64,000 bases of DNA from Shewanella gaetbuli (GCF_023284065.1 NZ_JAKIKP010000002.1:62001-126000), one strand, 5' to 3'. Counted from the stretch's first letter, positions 18,023-28,683 are shown. Made by a program: numbers and translations. Notes: a model not told the origin generated them from the sequence alone.

Positions 18023-19648
18023 TTAAGCGTAATAATCTATACCTGTTTGTATGCTGTCTGAATGATTTTGAAGCAAACCACTCTCTATTGCTGCATTTTC
18101 AACCAGTTCAGAAGATTCACCATAGCCTTCAGCAGAGCCTTCTTGTTGATTAGCTTGATTTTCTCCATCTTGCGACACATGACTATCTGCCAGCTGTAAT
18201 CCCTCTTGCTGTAACATATCTTTTAATCTTGGCATCGCTTGTTCAATTAAATCACGAGTTTGTGATTGTGCCACCTGAAATTGCACCTGTGTTTGATCGC
18301 CATTTATTTGAATTTTTACCGTTAGATGCCCCAACTCTGGAGGGTCTAGTCTTATTTCAGCATGTTGAACACCGTTATTCACCATCGTAATCAATTGCTG
18401 TTTCATCACGGGTGAAAAACGTTGAATCATATCTTGCATCTGTACTTGCGATTCCCCTTGTTGTTTTAATGACAACTGAAATTGAGGTACTTCACTTTTA
18501 TGCACGGGAGTAAAACTACTTTGGTTTTGCAGTGATTTAATGTCTACTGACGCTGACTCGGTTACTTTGTCTGACATCGAGCTCATGGCAAGCTCGGTAT
18601 TTCTCGCTTGCTCTGCACTCATGTTAAATACCGTCTTATTAGCCGATTTTTCATTGGCGTCAATCATTTCTACTGACATAGCATACTTTACTGATTTTTC
18701 AGCATTTACATTGGCAGAAATAACACCATCAACACGGCTTTTATCCCCTAAAATGGCTTCATTATTGATACTTGCCGCATTTAGGTTTGCCGTAGCAGGG
18801 TGTGATGTATTAATACTTGCGGGCGTCATAGGTTGAGTGTGAACTTGATTGCCGCTCCCCCCATTCGCTTCTTTTGACAATCCCGTTTCTAATAAAGTCA
18901 AAATAGACTCATCGACAACGGGCGCTTGTAAATTGTAATCATTGATTATTTGCACCAATTCCTGACGACTTAATGCACTCAATTCTTGTTTAGAAAGCTT
19001 GGAAAAATCCATCAACTTATCGAGTTCTGACGTCGTTAACGATGTTAAGAATTGCACATTAGATTCAGTCTCAGTTGGGAGTATAATGGCATTTTCAAAT
19101 AATTCTGGCGGTAAGTTCTGTTCGGTAATGTCACTCTCTGACTCAGCTAGACTATTTTTGTGCTGATGCTCTTGTGACAGCTGCGCGAGTAATGCTTCTA
19201 GTTCAGGATCTATATCATGCTTATCATGAAGCACTTTAACCTCTGCCAAATCACCATTTGCTGCGGTTAGCATCTTAAATGATGTTGAATCTGCGTCTAA
19301 ATCAATCTCAAGCTCTGTGCCATCAAGGTCATCGGCGGTGGTTTCATCAAGCGGCAAAAGATTTCCGTCAGCGTTATTTTTGCCGAACGACTCCGCCAAA
19401 TCTAATTGTGCAAAAATAAGCTCAACATTATTTTCATCTAAAGGCTCTGACAAATCTAATGCTTGATTGAATGCTTCTTTCGCATCAGGTGATGAGTGAA
19501 ATTTTTGGCTATGAGATGAATTGAACGATGCTTTACTCGCCTTATCAAAGGCTGACATAAAGCCTTTATCATCATAGAGTTGCACAGCATCTTTGGAAGT
19601 CGGAACCGATTGGTTGCCACTCAAAAGTATATGATTCATCTGTTGCAT
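18023..19648 (-). CDS. fliK: FliK, hook-length control protein
   Basis: A secreted ruler that measures the hook and triggers the FlhB switch. The 541 residues consist of a long acidic, Gln/Ser-rich variable region and a conserved C-terminal domain (about residues 420-500) with LDPPELGHLTVKIQINGDQ. The ATG at 19648 has GGAG 6 bases upstream; an upstream TTG has no ribosome site. A sigma54 promoter stands at 19771-19785, so fliK probably heads the transcript that continues to flhB. Confidence 0.93.
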   Translation of the reverse strand: MQQMNHILLSGNQSVPTSKDAVQLYDDKGFMSAFDKASKASFNSSHSQKFHSSPDAKEAFNQALDLSEPLDENNVELIFAQLDLAESFGKNNADGNLLPLDETTADDLDGTELEIDLDADSTSFKMLTAANGDLAEVKVLHDKHDIDPELEALLAQLSQEHQHKNSLAESESDITEQNLPPELFENAIILPTETESNVQFLTSLTTSELDKLMDFSKLSKQELSALSRQELVQIINDYNLQAPVVDESILTLLETGLSKEANGGSGNQVHTQPMTPASINTSHPATANLNAASINNEAILGDKSRVDGVISANVNAEKSVKYAMSVEMIDANEKSANKTVFNMSAEQARNTELAMSSMSDKVTESASVDIKSLQNQSSFTPVHKSEVPQFQLSLKQQGESQVQMQDMIQRFSPVMKQQLITMVNNGVQHAEIRLDPPELGHLTVKIQINGDQTQVQFQVAQSQTRDLIEQAMPRLKDMLQQEGLQLADSHVSQDGENQANQQEGSAEGYGESSELVENAAIESGLLQNHSDSIQTGIDYYA

Positions 19649-19770
19649 ATTATGCTCCAAAAAATTCAATCGATGTAACACTTCAATGTGCAATTAGCGT
19701 CGTAAACTGCCATTTTGTGTAACCGAAACCGTCACTTGAATGACGATTTGTTATTATTTATACGATTAAA

Positions 19771-19785
19771 GCAATTTAGATGCCA
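19771..19785 (-). promoter_or_regulatory. Sigma54 promoter of fliK
   Basis: Reads TGGCATCTAAATTGC on the minus strand (TGGCAT-N5-TTGC), differing from the consensus at one base. It is in the 240-base gap between fliJ and fliK, 123 bases before the fliK ATG, and suggests that fliK-to-flhB is a separate transcript from fliEFGHIJ. Confidence 0.85.
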
Positions 19786-19890
19786 AAACGAATCATTTGA
19801 TAAAGATATTGCAGAGGTAATGAATATAATCTCATATAAGGTTAATGAGCTTTTTTGTGAAAGCTGGCAGGATGAGAGATTAACCGTGTA

Positions 19891-20337
19891 TTAATGTTTA
19901 TTTCGTTGGCGAAAATATTGTTGCATGGCAAATTCGTCAGACATTTTTTGTTCTTGCTTAGCTTGTGCGATGGACGCTTTTTGACGTTTTTTCTCAATAA
20001 GCATTTCTACTGCTTTGCGCTTTTGTTGCTTTTCCTGCCAATGTGTTTGGCGATACCCTACCTGTTGCTCAGCATCTTTAACTGAAGCAACTTGCTGTGC
20101 AATAGCGGTGTCGACCTGCTTGATAAACTGATGAAATTGATGGTAGTGATTGGCACTGACACTTTGACCTTGCTGACCTTTCATTTGCTTCATGTAGTCT
20201 AAGCGGTAGTTGTTTAACGCTTCTAATTGCCCTTGCCTTTTTTGTCGTTCAAACTGAGCTGACTTCAATTGCAAAGCCGCTTGTTCCTCCGCCTCTGTGG
20301 CGAGCTTTAACACGGTGAACAATGGATCGTTGCGCAT
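19891..20337 (-). CDS. fliJ: FliJ, export chaperone escort
   Basis: A 148-residue, mostly helical, highly charged and Gln-rich protein, as expected for the coiled-coil FliJ stalk that links the FliI ATPase ring to FlhA. It begins MRNDPLFTVLKLATE and follows fliI by 48 bases. ATG start with a GGCGGA site. It is the last gene of the fliEFGHIJ group. Confidence 0.93.
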   Translation of the reverse strand: MRNDPLFTVLKLATEAEEQAALQLKSAQFERQKRQGQLEALNNYRLDYMKQMKGQQGQSVSANHYHQFHQFIKQVDTAIAQQVASVKDAEQQVGYRQTHWQEKQQKRKAVEMLIEKKRQKASIAQAKQEQKMSDEFAMQQYFRQRNKH

Positions 20338-20385
20338 ATTTCCGCCTACTCAATATTAACTTAAATCACGAATTGTTTTGCAGAA

Positions 20386-21726
20386 TTAATTCTGACACTG
20401 ACCTGCAATTTGCGACATCATTAATGCGCTATTCTCAAAATTAATGGCTTCTTTAAAGTTTTGTCTTAAAAAGGCATTCATTGCTGGCTGTAAGCGAATA
20501 GCATTATCAATTCTAGGGTCGCTCCCTTGTGAATAGGCGCCAATGGAAATTAAGTCACGATTTTGTTGATACAGTGAATACATTTGTTTGACACGTCGCA
20601 TGGCTTCTAAATGCTCATCACTGACCACCATGGGCGCAACCCGACTAATCGATTGTTCAATATCAATGGCGGGATAATGACCTGAGTCAGCTAACGTACG
20701 CGATAACACAATATGGCCGTCTAAAATAGCTCTGGAAGCATCAGCAATGGGATCTTGTTGATCATCCCCTTCGGTCAACACGGTATAAAATGCAGTAATT
20801 GAGCCTTGACCAGGCCCACCGTTGCCAGCGCGTTCAACCAGTCGTGGTAATTTAGCAAATACTGAAGGCGGATACCCCTTGGTTGCAGGTGGCTCACCTA
20901 CCGCCAAGGCCACTTCTCGTTGTGCTTGGGCGTAGCGGGTTAAACTATCCATCAGCAATAATACGTTATGACCTAAATCTCTAAAATATTCAGCTATACG
21001 GGTAGAGGTTTCACACGCTCTTAAACGCATTAACGGTGAAGTATCTGCTGGGGCAGCAACCACAACAGCGCGCGCTCGGCCTTCTTCACCTAAAATCTCT
21101 TCAATAAACTCTTTTACTTCTCGTCCACGTTCACCCACTAAGCCAACCACAATCACATCCGCGGTTGAGCCTCGGGTCATCATCCCTAACAACACACTTT
21201 TACCTACTCCCGAACCCGCAAATAAGCCCATACGTTGGCCCTTACCTACGGTTAGCATCGCGTTAATGGCTCTTACACCAACATCTAATGGTTCAGTAAT
21301 CGCGCGACGTGATAACGGGTTAATATAGGGTGGATGTCTTGAAGCTTGCTCATGGGTATTTAGTGGCCCTAAACCATCTAAAGGCTGACCACTGCCATCT
21401 AATACTCGGCCTAATAAACTCAGGCCGACATTTAAGCCAGATTGCTCGCCCAGTGGTTGCACTCTGGCACCAGGAAGCACGCCTCTAAGCTCTTCTACTG
21501 GCATTAAATATAATAATTTGTCGTCAAAACCGACTACTTCCGCAATTAACTCACCAGCCATGGTTTCGATAGAACATAAACTGCCTACAGGGGCTCTACA
21601 ACCTGTTGCTTCAAGTGTTAGCCCCACAACCCGCACCAGTTGACCACTAGCAATAGGGCGTAATGGCGTAACAGTTTGATGATGAAGCTTTATTTTATTC
21701 AGCAGTTGATGTTGACGATTTATCAT
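20386..21726 (-). CDS. fliI: FliI, flagellar export ATPase
   Basis: Hexameric ATPase of flagellar protein export, related to the F1 beta subunit. It has the P-loop AGSGVGKS at residues 170-177, a Walker B segment ([17 protein letters not shown]) and the C-terminal chaperone-interacting domain. At 446 residues it is normal in length. The ATG at 21726 has AGGTGAG upstream and is preferred to a GTG three codons earlier; it overlaps fliH by 32 bases. Confidence 0.97.
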   Translation of the reverse strand: MINRQHQLLNKIKLHHQTVTPLRPIASGQLVRVVGLTLEATGCRAPVGSLCSIETMAGELIAEVVGFDDKLLYLMPVEELRGVLPGARVQPLGEQSGLNVGLSLLGRVLDGSGQPLDGLGPLNTHEQASRHPPYINPLSRRAITEPLDVGVRAINAMLTVGKGQRMGLFAGSGVGKSVLLGMMTRGSTADVIVVGLVGERGREVKEFIEEILGEEGRARAVVVAAPADTSPLMRLRACETSTRIAEYFRDLGHNVLLLMDSLTRYAQAQREVALAVGEPPATKGYPPSVFAKLPRLVERAGNGGPGQGSITAFYTVLTEGDDQQDPIADASRAILDGHIVLSRTLADSGHYPAIDIEQSISRVAPMVVSDEHLEAMRRVKQMYSLYQQNRDLISIGAYSQGSDPRIDNAIRLQPAMNAFLRQNFKEAINFENSALMMSQIAGQCQN

Positions 21727-22843
21727 CAGACTCACCTATGTTTGGGTCTTGGGTATCACCTTCCCCCTTGAGTAAGCTGTCATTAATGCCATCTGTACTC
21801 TCGCTCATTTCATCAATCGTGGCATTGCCAGCATTTTTGGCACTATCGTTAACTTCATCAGTGACCGTTTCGCCAGTAGCATCAACTGCCTCTGGCTCAA
21901 CATCCACTTCAGCCTCTATTTGAGCACTCTGCTTGGTATTGGTTTCTTCAATAGAGTCTTCAACTGCACGTTGTTTGAGGGAGGCTATCTCTTGCGCAGG
22001 GTCATCAACTTCTGCGGTGGTATAAACACTGCCCGCTTGTTTGTTTTCTTGAACTTGATGATGTAGTTGAGTTAACTGCGCTTCTAATCCACTAAAAATT
22101 TGTGACGTCCGTTGCGCCACACTTAAATTGACACTGCTGCGTAAACTTTCAATAAACACATCGCCTTGGCTAAGGCTGGGATCAATTTCCACAAACCAAT
22201 CATTTTGCTGCAATTGTTGTTGACCGTATAAGTTTGTCACTAAATTAGCATCGTCAGGATGCAAACGAATTTTGACTTTTTGCTCCTTAATGGGCAATGC
22301 ATCAACCCCGTGCCGAATGGTTGCCACAATATGTTCTGGGTGGGTTTTTAATTCTTGTTGAATGACAGCTTTTGCCATTGAAATTGCCATTGATACGACT
22401 TCGGCTTCAACCTCAGTATCAAGAATAACTAAAGGTTGTTCAAACTGGTTAATTAAGCCAGAAAATTGCTGCATAAGCTCTTCAGCTTTAGTCATTCCAG
22501 CCTCGTAACCCTGTTGCTCACCTTGTGCAAAGCCTTCTTGATGGCCTTGGGCTAATCCCTCTAATCGCCCTTGCTCAAGACCTTGCTGTAACCCTTGTTG
22601 TTGGCCTTGTTCAAAACCTTCTCGTTCAGCATCAGCACGAATGGCCTCAATTTCTGCCATAGTTGGCATTTGCGGTGGTAAATCGGCTTTAGGACGGTCA
22701 CTTTTATAAGCTGCACCATGCTTACCAAATAAGTTAGACGGTTTGTCGGCTTCATTTTCAGTCACGTCAGGTAAATGCCAATGACTGAACTCGTGGTCAT
22801 CCTCAACCTGTAATACTTTTTTGGCCACTTTTGAGTCAGTCAT
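21695..22843 (-). CDS. fliH: FliH, export ATPase regulator
   Basis: Negative regulator and anchor of FliI at the C-ring. The 382 residues contain a run of G/Q-x-x-x-G repeats (about residues 80-120, [20 protein letters not shown] pattern) typical of FliH, then the V/A-ATPase E-type domain. An acidic, Thr/Ser/Asp-rich C-terminal extension (about 285-382) makes it longer than the usual 230-330 residues. ATG at 22843 has GGAT 6 bases upstream; an ATG four codons earlier lacks a site. Confidence 0.94.
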   Translation of the reverse strand: MTDSKVAKKVLQVEDDHEFSHWHLPDVTENEADKPSNLFGKHGAAYKSDRPKADLPPQMPTMAEIEAIRADAEREGFEQGQQQGLQQGLEQGRLEGLAQGHQEGFAQGEQQGYEAGMTKAEELMQQFSGLINQFEQPLVILDTEVEAEVVSMAISMAKAVIQQELKTHPEHIVATIRHGVDALPIKEQKVKIRLHPDDANLVTNLYGQQQLQQNDWFVEIDPSLSQGDVFIESLRSSVNLSVAQRTSQIFSGLEAQLTQLHHQVQENKQAGSVYTTAEVDDPAQEIASLKQRAVEDSIEETNTKQSAQIEAEVDVEPEAVDATGETVTDEVNDSAKNAGNATIDEMSESTDGINDSLLKGEGDTQDPNIGESDDKSSTSTAE

Positions 22844-22892
22844 ATCATTATCCATTTATGAGTGCATTATCATTATTCGCTGCTAGGCTGCG

Positions 22893-23936
22893 TTACAAGA
22901 ACTCTTCTCCGCCACCACCGCCGAGCATGATTTCACCGCTATCAGATAGACGACGCGCAATCGAAAGAATTTCTTTTTGAGCCACTTCTACTTCACTGAT
23001 TCTAATCGGCCCCATCGCCTCTAAATCATCACGTAGCAACTCTGCGGCACGTTTAGACATATTGCCCAAAATTTTCTCTTTCAGCGCATCATCAGCACCT
23101 TTCAAGGCTTTCATCAACACATCTTGCTGAACTTCACGCAGTAAGGCTTGAATACCACGGTCATCAACGTCAATGAGGTTTTCGAACACAAACATCATAT
23201 CTTGAATTTGTTGCGCCATCTCTTCGTCAGACTCACGCATTGTTTCCATAATTTGACTTTCAATGCCAGTATCAAGGTAGTTCATAATATTAGCAGCAGC
23301 TTTAAGACCACCCATTTTCGCAGCTTGCGCCCCACCTTGGCCTGCAAATTGTTTCTCCATAATATCATTTAACTCTTGCAATGCAGCAGGTTGAACTTCT
23401 TCTAAATTGGCAATTCGCATCATTAAATCAAGGCGCGTGTTCTCAGGAAATTGGCTGAATATTTCTGCCGCTTGATCTGGCTCTAAATAAGACAACACAA
23501 TAGTTTGAATTTGCGGATGCTCATTTTGGATAATAGTAGCCACTTGCCTTGCATCCATCCACTTCAATGAGTCTAACCCTTTGGCACCACTGCCCATGAT
23601 AATTTGTTCAATCAAATTACCGGCTTTATCTTCACCTAATGCTGCGGTTAACGCGTTACGGACAAACTCTTCACTATTAAAACCAATAGACGAGAATTTT
23701 TGAATGTCATCTAAAAAAAGTTTATGTACGCCAATCACTTTTTCTTGACCAAATTCTTCCATCGCTGCCATGGCCATGCCCACCTTTTGTACCTGCTTAG
23801 GCTCAAGGTGCTTTAATATTGACGCGGCATCGGCCTCGCTCAAACTCAAGAGTAAAATAGCGGTTTTTTCAATTCCTGTTACTGAATCAGGATCAAACGC
23901 GACTTTCTCTGCTTTTTCTACTTTTTCATCAGCCAT
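22893..23936 (-). CDS. fliG: FliG, flagellar switch protein
   Basis: Rotor protein that binds the MS-ring and meets the stators. The 347 residues show the N-terminal FliF-binding domain, the middle EHPQ motif (NEHPQIQTIVLSYL) and the C-terminal torque domain with its charged helix (KRAAELLRDDLEAMGP). A Gly-rich tail ends the protein. The ATG overlaps the fliF stop by 8 bases. Confidence 0.97.
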   Translation of the reverse strand: MADEKVEKAEKVAFDPDSVTGIEKTAILLLSLSEADAASILKHLEPKQVQKVGMAMAAMEEFGQEKVIGVHKLFLDDIQKFSSIGFNSEEFVRNALTAALGEDKAGNLIEQIIMGSGAKGLDSLKWMDARQVATIIQNEHPQIQTIVLSYLEPDQAAEIFSQFPENTRLDLMMRIANLEEVQPAALQELNDIMEKQFAGQGGAQAAKMGGLKAAANIMNYLDTGIESQIMETMRESDEEMAQQIQDMMFVFENLIDVDDRGIQALLREVQQDVLMKALKGADDALKEKILGNMSKRAAELLRDDLEAMGPIRISEVEVAQKEILSIARRLSDSGEIMLGGGGGEEFL

Positions 23937-25620
23937 TGTCTTGTAACCAGTTTTTAACTACTTGAGTGGATAATTCAGGCTCATTGGCCACTAGGGCTCT
24001 AATCGCCTTAATCATGTCATCATCTTTATGTAAATTCGGTATTTGAATAGAACCATCATCGGCATAACTGTATTCTGCATCATTGGTATTCAGCATGCCT
24101 AAGGTATCTGCGGCATATTGGTCTTCTATTTCAGCCAATTCGTGGCCTAATCTTGCTTCAGCTGGCATATCAACACTATCAGGATTGATTAAGCGTTTCA
24201 GCATCGGTCTGACAACGGTCAGAATTAATACCAATACTACTAATGCGCCTAAAATTAACCGAACCGCACGCCAAAACCAAGGTTGTTCCCACATATTCGG
24301 TTCTGGTAACTCTTCCATTAATTGATCCATAAACGGCACGGTTACGACTTCTAACGCATCACCTCTGTGGCTACTAAAGCCAACCGCACCTTCAAGAAGA
24401 CGACGAATATTAGTTAACTCTTGTTCGGTTCTTGGTACGCGGGTTACTTGTCCATCTTCACCCACTGGGCCAGGTTTAAAGTCTAATGCGACCGATACAC
24501 TGACACGTCTAACTTGGCCCACTTGCTGGCGGGTATGGCTAATAACGGTATCATGCTCAAAATTACGCGTAGCCTCTTTGTGGGTATCATTAGCTTTGGC
24601 AGTTTCAGCCGCGTCTGCCGCATCAACGGGAATATCGGCATCCATAGGGGGTTGATTGGTCAGTGCTCCCGGTATACCGCCCGCAACCCCACCTGATGAG
24701 TTACGTTCTACCGTCATTTCACTGCGTAATGCAGGTAAATCTTGGTCAAAACGTTTTGCGGTTTGTTCCACAGCAGTAAAGTCCATACTGACATCAACCT
24801 GAGAAGTATAGTTTTCAGGCCCTAAAATCGGCATTAAGATGGAGTCAATTTTATTACGGTATTCTGCTTCTTTTTGTTGAACCAGTTCTAATTCTCTTCT
24901 TGCGCGGGCTGAAGCACCATCTTGGCTACCTGAATTAAGCAAACGTCCATTTGAGTCGGTTACTGTTACGCGTGAGGGCTCTAAGCCTTGTACTGCTGAG
25001 CCGACAATATCAACAATAGCATCAACTTCCTCTTGTCCTAACATGCCGCGTCGAACATTAACCACTACTGTGGCACTCGGTTTTGAGGCGTTGCGGGCAA
25101 ATACGTTTTCTTTTGGTAACGCTAGAATAACCTTGGCACGGGTAACACTTTTTAACTCTTCAATCGCGCGGGCTAAATTTAATTCTTGGCTGTGCTTTAA
25201 GCGTGCTTGCTCCATGCGCTGGCTAACACCAAAACCGCTGTCTTTACTTAGGTAGTCATCAACTTGGCTACTGCTTTCTACGCCTGCACGAGACAAAAGT
25301 AATTTCACATCTTGATATTGATGCTCGGCAACTTTGACCACATCAACGTCAATTTGGTAGTCAATTTTATTTTTATCTAAAACGTCCAACACCTGGATCA
25401 TTTCAGAGGTTTCCATTTTACCTAAGGGACGATATTCAGGCTCTTGAGCCCACATCATAATAATGACGGCCAAAGCTAAACATACCGCAAGTGCCAAAAT
25501 CATGGTCACTTGACGCATCATATCTGCCCCGCCAATATTGCCAAGCAAACCAGATTTATTTTCTTGCGTTATTCCCGCATCTGCTGTGGTATCAGAACCA
25601 ACCATTATGTCTGTGCTCAC
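23929..25620 (-). CDS. fliF: FliF, MS-ring protein
   Basis: Forms the MS-ring of the basal body in the inner membrane. Two membrane segments (about residues 38-58 and 455-478) flank a large periplasmic region with ring-building motifs, and the C-terminal cytoplasmic tail binds FliG. 563 residues, normal length. GTG start with an AGGG site; an internal ATG five codons in has no ribosome site. Confidence 0.97.
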   Translation of the reverse strand: MSTDIMVGSDTTADAGITQENKSGLLGNIGGADMMRQVTMILALAVCLALAVIIMMWAQEPEYRPLGKMETSEMIQVLDVLDKNKIDYQIDVDVVKVAEHQYQDVKLLLSRAGVESSSQVDDYLSKDSGFGVSQRMEQARLKHSQELNLARAIEELKSVTRAKVILALPKENVFARNASKPSATVVVNVRRGMLGQEEVDAIVDIVGSAVQGLEPSRVTVTDSNGRLLNSGSQDGASARARRELELVQQKEAEYRNKIDSILMPILGPENYTSQVDVSMDFTAVEQTAKRFDQDLPALRSEMTVERNSSGGVAGGIPGALTNQPPMDADIPVDAADAAETAKANDTHKEATRNFEHDTVISHTRQQVGQVRRVSVSVALDFKPGPVGEDGQVTRVPRTEQELTNIRRLLEGAVGFSSHRGDALEVVTVPFMDQLMEELPEPNMWEQPWFWRAVRLILGALVVLVLILTVVRPMLKRLINPDSVDMPAEARLGHELAEIEDQYAADTLGMLNTNDAEYSYADDGSIQIPNLHKDDDMIKAIRALVANEPELSTQVVKNWLQDNG

Positions 25621-25670
25621 AATATGTCCCTACTTTTATCAATTAATCTTTAGCAACAAATTGGTGCCAA

Positions 25671-26012
25671 TTACACTGGCATACTCATAATTTCTTTGTA
25701 GGCTTCAACCAGTTTATTACGTACTTGTACAGTAGCCTCAAATGCGACACCTGACTTTTCACGCGCTATAACGGTATCGGATAATGTCACCGTGGTGTCA
25801 CCCATATCTAAACGAGTAGCTAAGTTTGATGAATGCTGTTGTAGCCCACTTACATGCCCTACTGCTTGTGACAACAACTGACCAAAATCTGCACCAGTGG
25901 TATTGTTGACCTGTTGTGTCAAGTTAGGGCTAATTTTTGAGCCTATAGAAGGAGAAATTTCACCGCGCAAAGATTGCATTTCTTGAAGTAATGGATTGCC
26001 ATTGATTTGCAT
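25671..26012 (-). CDS. fliE: FliE, rod-MS-ring junction protein
   Basis: A 113-residue rod adaptor. The C-terminal part (VAFEATVQVRNKLVEAYKEIMSMPV) is the FliE signature. The ATG at 26012 has GGAG 7 bases upstream and is chosen over earlier in-frame codons that would read through the sigma54 promoter. First gene of the fliEFGHIJ operon. Confidence 0.96.
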   Translation of the reverse strand: MQINGNPLLQEMQSLRGEISPSIGSKISPNLTQQVNNTTGADFGQLLSQAVGHVSGLQQHSSNLATRLDMGDTTVTLSDTVIAREKSGVAFEATVQVRNKLVEAYKEIMSMPV

Positions 26013-26069
26013 GTTAACACTCCGTTCGTCGAATATTTGACGATATCTATCTGTCTTAATATAGATAAA

Positions 26070-26084
26070 GCAATTTGAGTGCCA
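26070..26084 (-). promoter_or_regulatory. Sigma54 promoter of fliE
   Basis: Reads TGGCACTCAAATTGC on the minus strand, a perfect TGGCAC-N5-TTGC match, 58 bases before the fliE ATG. Expected to be driven by FlrC, encoded directly upstream. Confidence 0.93.
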
Positions 26085-26102
26085 ATATGGAATTTGATAA
26101 AG

Positions 26103-26130
26103 CAAAAGCTACCGTAACAGGTAGCTTTTG
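26103..26130 (-). terminator. Terminator after flrBC
   Basis: An 11-base-pair perfect stem (CAAAAGCTACC / GGTAGCTTTTG) with a 6-base loop, 35 bases past the flrC stop and just before the fliE promoter. The T-run is short, within the stem end and CTTTATC. It would insulate fliE from flrBC. Confidence 0.75.
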
Positions 26131-26165
26131 TGTGCATTTTAAGCAAAATAAGTGTGGACTAATAC

Positions 26166-27512
26166 TTATGCGGGTAATTGGATCCCTGCATCACGCATTT
26201 TTGCCATTTTATATCTGAGGGTTCGCGCACTAATGCCTAGCTTTTCGGCAACCAGTTTACGGCTGCCATTACATTGATTAAGGGTTTCCAAAATAATGAC
26301 ATGTTCTTGAGCTTGTAACTCTCCACCAAGCCCTTCAACTTCTATAGCGCTTTCTGGCTGTCCATTATCTTGATGTTGAGCAACATCCGCAGAATCAATA
26401 ATAATATCCTGCCCCGTGACCAAGCCGCCATTGTTTAAAATTAATGCACGTTGAATAACATTATCCAGTTCACGGACATTGCCAGGCCATCGATGCGCCA
26501 GTAATCTTCTAGTTGCAACTTCATCTAATTCTGGAACAGGCTGAATATTAAAAGCATTAGCATGCTTGGTCATTAAATGACGGGCTAACGGTAAAATATC
26601 CGCCGGTCTTTGATGCAATGCTGGCCAAGTTAATGGGAACACATTTATCCGATAATAAAGATCTTCCCTAAACTCACCGGATGTTGCCATAGATTTTAAG
26701 TCACGGTTAGATGTTGCCAATACTCTGACATTTAACTTAATGGTTTTTCGGCCACCTAAGCGTTCAACTTCACGCTCTTGAAGCACCCTTAATAGTTTAG
26801 CCTGCAGGCTTAATTCCATCTCTGAAATTTCATCTAATAATAATGTGCCACCTTGCGCTTGTTCAAATTTTCCTGGACACGCTTGATAAGCGCCTGTAAA
26901 TGCGCCTTTCTCATATCCAAATAAAGTCGCTTCTAGCATGTTTTCTGGAATAGCGGCACAATTAATGGCAATAAAAGGCTGCTCTTTTCGTGAGCTATTT
27001 TGATGAATATAGCGAGCCAACACTTCTTTACCTGAACCACTTGGCCCCATAATCATCACTGATGCATCAGAGGCGGCAACGCGCTGAGCCAAGCCTAATA
27101 AAGCTAAACTTTTTTCATCTTTCACCACCGGCTGGTCATGATTTTGCTTTTGAGGCAAATAGCGTGATACTTGATTCAATAATACTTCAGGCGCAAATGG
27201 CTTCGCCAAATAATCAACCGCCCCCAGTTTTATCGCATTAACGGCACTATCAATGGTGGCATAAGCCGTCATCAGTAATAAGGGTAATTTAGGTAAATTT
27301 TGCTGTAGGTAGCTTAACAAGCCTAACCCGCCTATCCCATCCATTTGTACATCGCTAATGACTAAGTCAAAAGTCTGTGCTTTAAGGGCTAGAATGGCAT
27401 CTTCAGCACTAGCAACATCAACACATTCATAATGTGCCAGTAATAATGTATCCAGCAATGCCTCTCTTAAGTCAGCATCATCTTCTACAAGCAGTAGCTT
27501 TCCTTCAGACAT
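26166..27512 (-). CDS. flrC: FlrC sigma54 response regulator
   Basis: A 448-residue NtrC-type activator that FlrB phosphorylates to switch on basal body and hook genes. Receiver domain with Asp11-Asp12 and phosphoacceptor Asp54; AAA+ domain with P-loop GPSGSGKE at 156-163 and sigma54-contacting GAFTGA at 203-208; Fis-type helix-turn-helix at the C-terminus. The ATG at 27512 has a strong AAGGAGG site, 1 base after the flrB stop, so the two are coupled. Confidence 0.96.
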   Translation of the reverse strand: MSEGKLLLVEDDADLREALLDTLLLAHYECVDVASAEDAILALKAQTFDLVISDVQMDGIGGLGLLSYLQQNLPKLPLLLMTAYATIDSAVNAIKLGAVDYLAKPFAPEVLLNQVSRYLPQKQNHDQPVVKDEKSLALLGLAQRVAASDASVMIMGPSGSGKEVLARYIHQNSSRKEQPFIAINCAAIPENMLEATLFGYEKGAFTGAYQACPGKFEQAQGGTLLLDEISEMELSLQAKLLRVLQEREVERLGGRKTIKLNVRVLATSNRDLKSMATSGEFREDLYYRINVFPLTWPALHQRPADILPLARHLMTKHANAFNIQPVPELDEVATRRLLAHRWPGNVRELDNVIQRALILNNGGLVTGQDIIIDSADVAQHQDNGQPESAIEVEGLGGELQAQEHVIILETLNQCNGSRKLVAEKLGISARTLRYKMAKMRDAGIQLPA

Positions 27513-27513
27513 T

Positions 27514-28683
27514 TTAGACCTCCTTATCCGCAATGTTACTTTCATCAGTATTCATTTTGGGAAACCACAGTCGTACTTGGCAGCCCATTTGAGGCTTACA
27601 AGATAATTGTAATTGACCACCATGATTTCGTACAACTGATTGAACAACCGCTAAGCCTAAACCTGTACCTTGTGATTTTGTGGTAAAAAATGGCTCTAAA
27701 ACCTGTTGCTGCATCGTTGCATCCAGCCCTTTCCCGTTATCAATCACATCTAACATAATTTGCTCATTAGACTCATGAGCCAAAATTTTAATCTTAGTCG
27801 CCCCCGCTTCTAAGCTATTCATCACAAGGTTGTTAACTGCCGAACTCAGTGCATCTTTATTAGCCAGCAACGTTGCGTCAGTATGACACTCTTGAAAAAT
27901 CTCACAGGACTTTTTAGTGGCAATAACATCGCAGTTTGCCATAACAATATTAACAATATCACTTATTGCAACTTGCTCTGACTTAGCATCTTGACGACCT
28001 TTAGCCATCAGCAGCATGTCATTAACTTGTCGCTCAAGCTCATTTAACCTATCAACAAGTTTTGATTGAAAACGCCTTTTAGATTCTTCAGCTAACTTGG
28101 GGCTGGCTAAGTTTGAGGCGTAGAGCAACGCTGCCGACAAAGGTGTTCTAATTTGATGTGCAAGGGTCGCCACCATCTTCCCTAATGCCGATAACCGTTG
28201 CAGATGGGATAAGTTTTTTTGTAATAGTCGGGTTTCAGTTAAGTCTGTTAATACAATTAATTGACCCGGCTCAGGCGTTAATGGCGTAATAGCTAATTTA
28301 ACTCTGCGACCATTTTTAAGTGACACTTCGTGCCCATCATCATCTTGAGGCGAAAATGCTCGTTGAATAACATCAAACCAGCGCAACCCTTGTAATGGTC
28401 GCCCTAATAATTCAGACGCCATTGGATTCGCTAATGTGATAACACCATCACCATTGATAATCACCACGCCAGATGGAAGAGCTTGTAAGATGTGTGCCAT
28501 TTGATTTGACATGTTGGCCGCTTCCTCAACCTTTTGTTCCGGCAAGTGAGTCAATTTACTGTCATATTGAAATGCAGGTGCGTTGCTTGATTGCAAGGTA
28601 GCATTTTTAGACTCATCCAACAAAAGCATATTATGCTTAAAATTCGAATCTTTATACTGTGTTACCGCTTGTGCACTTAACAT
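27514..28683 (-). CDS. flrB: FlrB sensor histidine kinase
   Basis: A soluble kinase partner of FlrC. The 389 residues have a PAS domain (about 70-160), HisKA with the phosphorylated His in LAHQIRTPLSA, and HATPase (N box NNLVMNSLEAG, G boxes DNGKGLD and GTGLGLA). No membrane segment is seen. An in-frame ATG at 28725 overlaps the -12 element of the sigma54 promoter, so the ATG at 28683 with GGAG 5 bases upstream is the start. Confidence 0.95.
   Translation of the reverse strand: MLSAQAVTQYKDSNFKHNMLLLDESKNATLQSSNAPAFQYDSKLTHLPEQKVEEAANMSNQMAHILQALPSGVVIINGDGVITLANPMASELLGRPLQGLRWFDVIQRAFSPQDDDGHEVSLKNGRRVKLAITPLTPEPGQLIVLTDLTETRLLQKNLSHLQRLSALGKMVATLAHQIRTPLSAALLYASNLASPKLAEESKRRFQSKLVDRLNELERQVNDMLLMAKGRQDAKSEQVAISDIVNIVMANCDVIATKKSCEIFQECHTDATLLANKDALSSAVNNLVMNSLEAGATKIKILAHESNEQIMLDVIDNGKGLDATMQQQVLEPFFTTKSQGTGLGLAVVQSVVRNHGGQLQLSCKPQMGCQVRLWFPKMNTDESNIADKEV

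Noticed and set aside
26013-26105. N-terminal extension of FliE
   Set aside because: The extended frame passes through the sigma54 promoter, so it cannot be in the transcript; the ATG at 26012 has a good ribosome site.
27513-27545. N-terminal extension of FlrC
   Set aside because: The ATG at 27512 has a strong AAGGAGG site and matches the receiver start; the extra residues come from within flrB.
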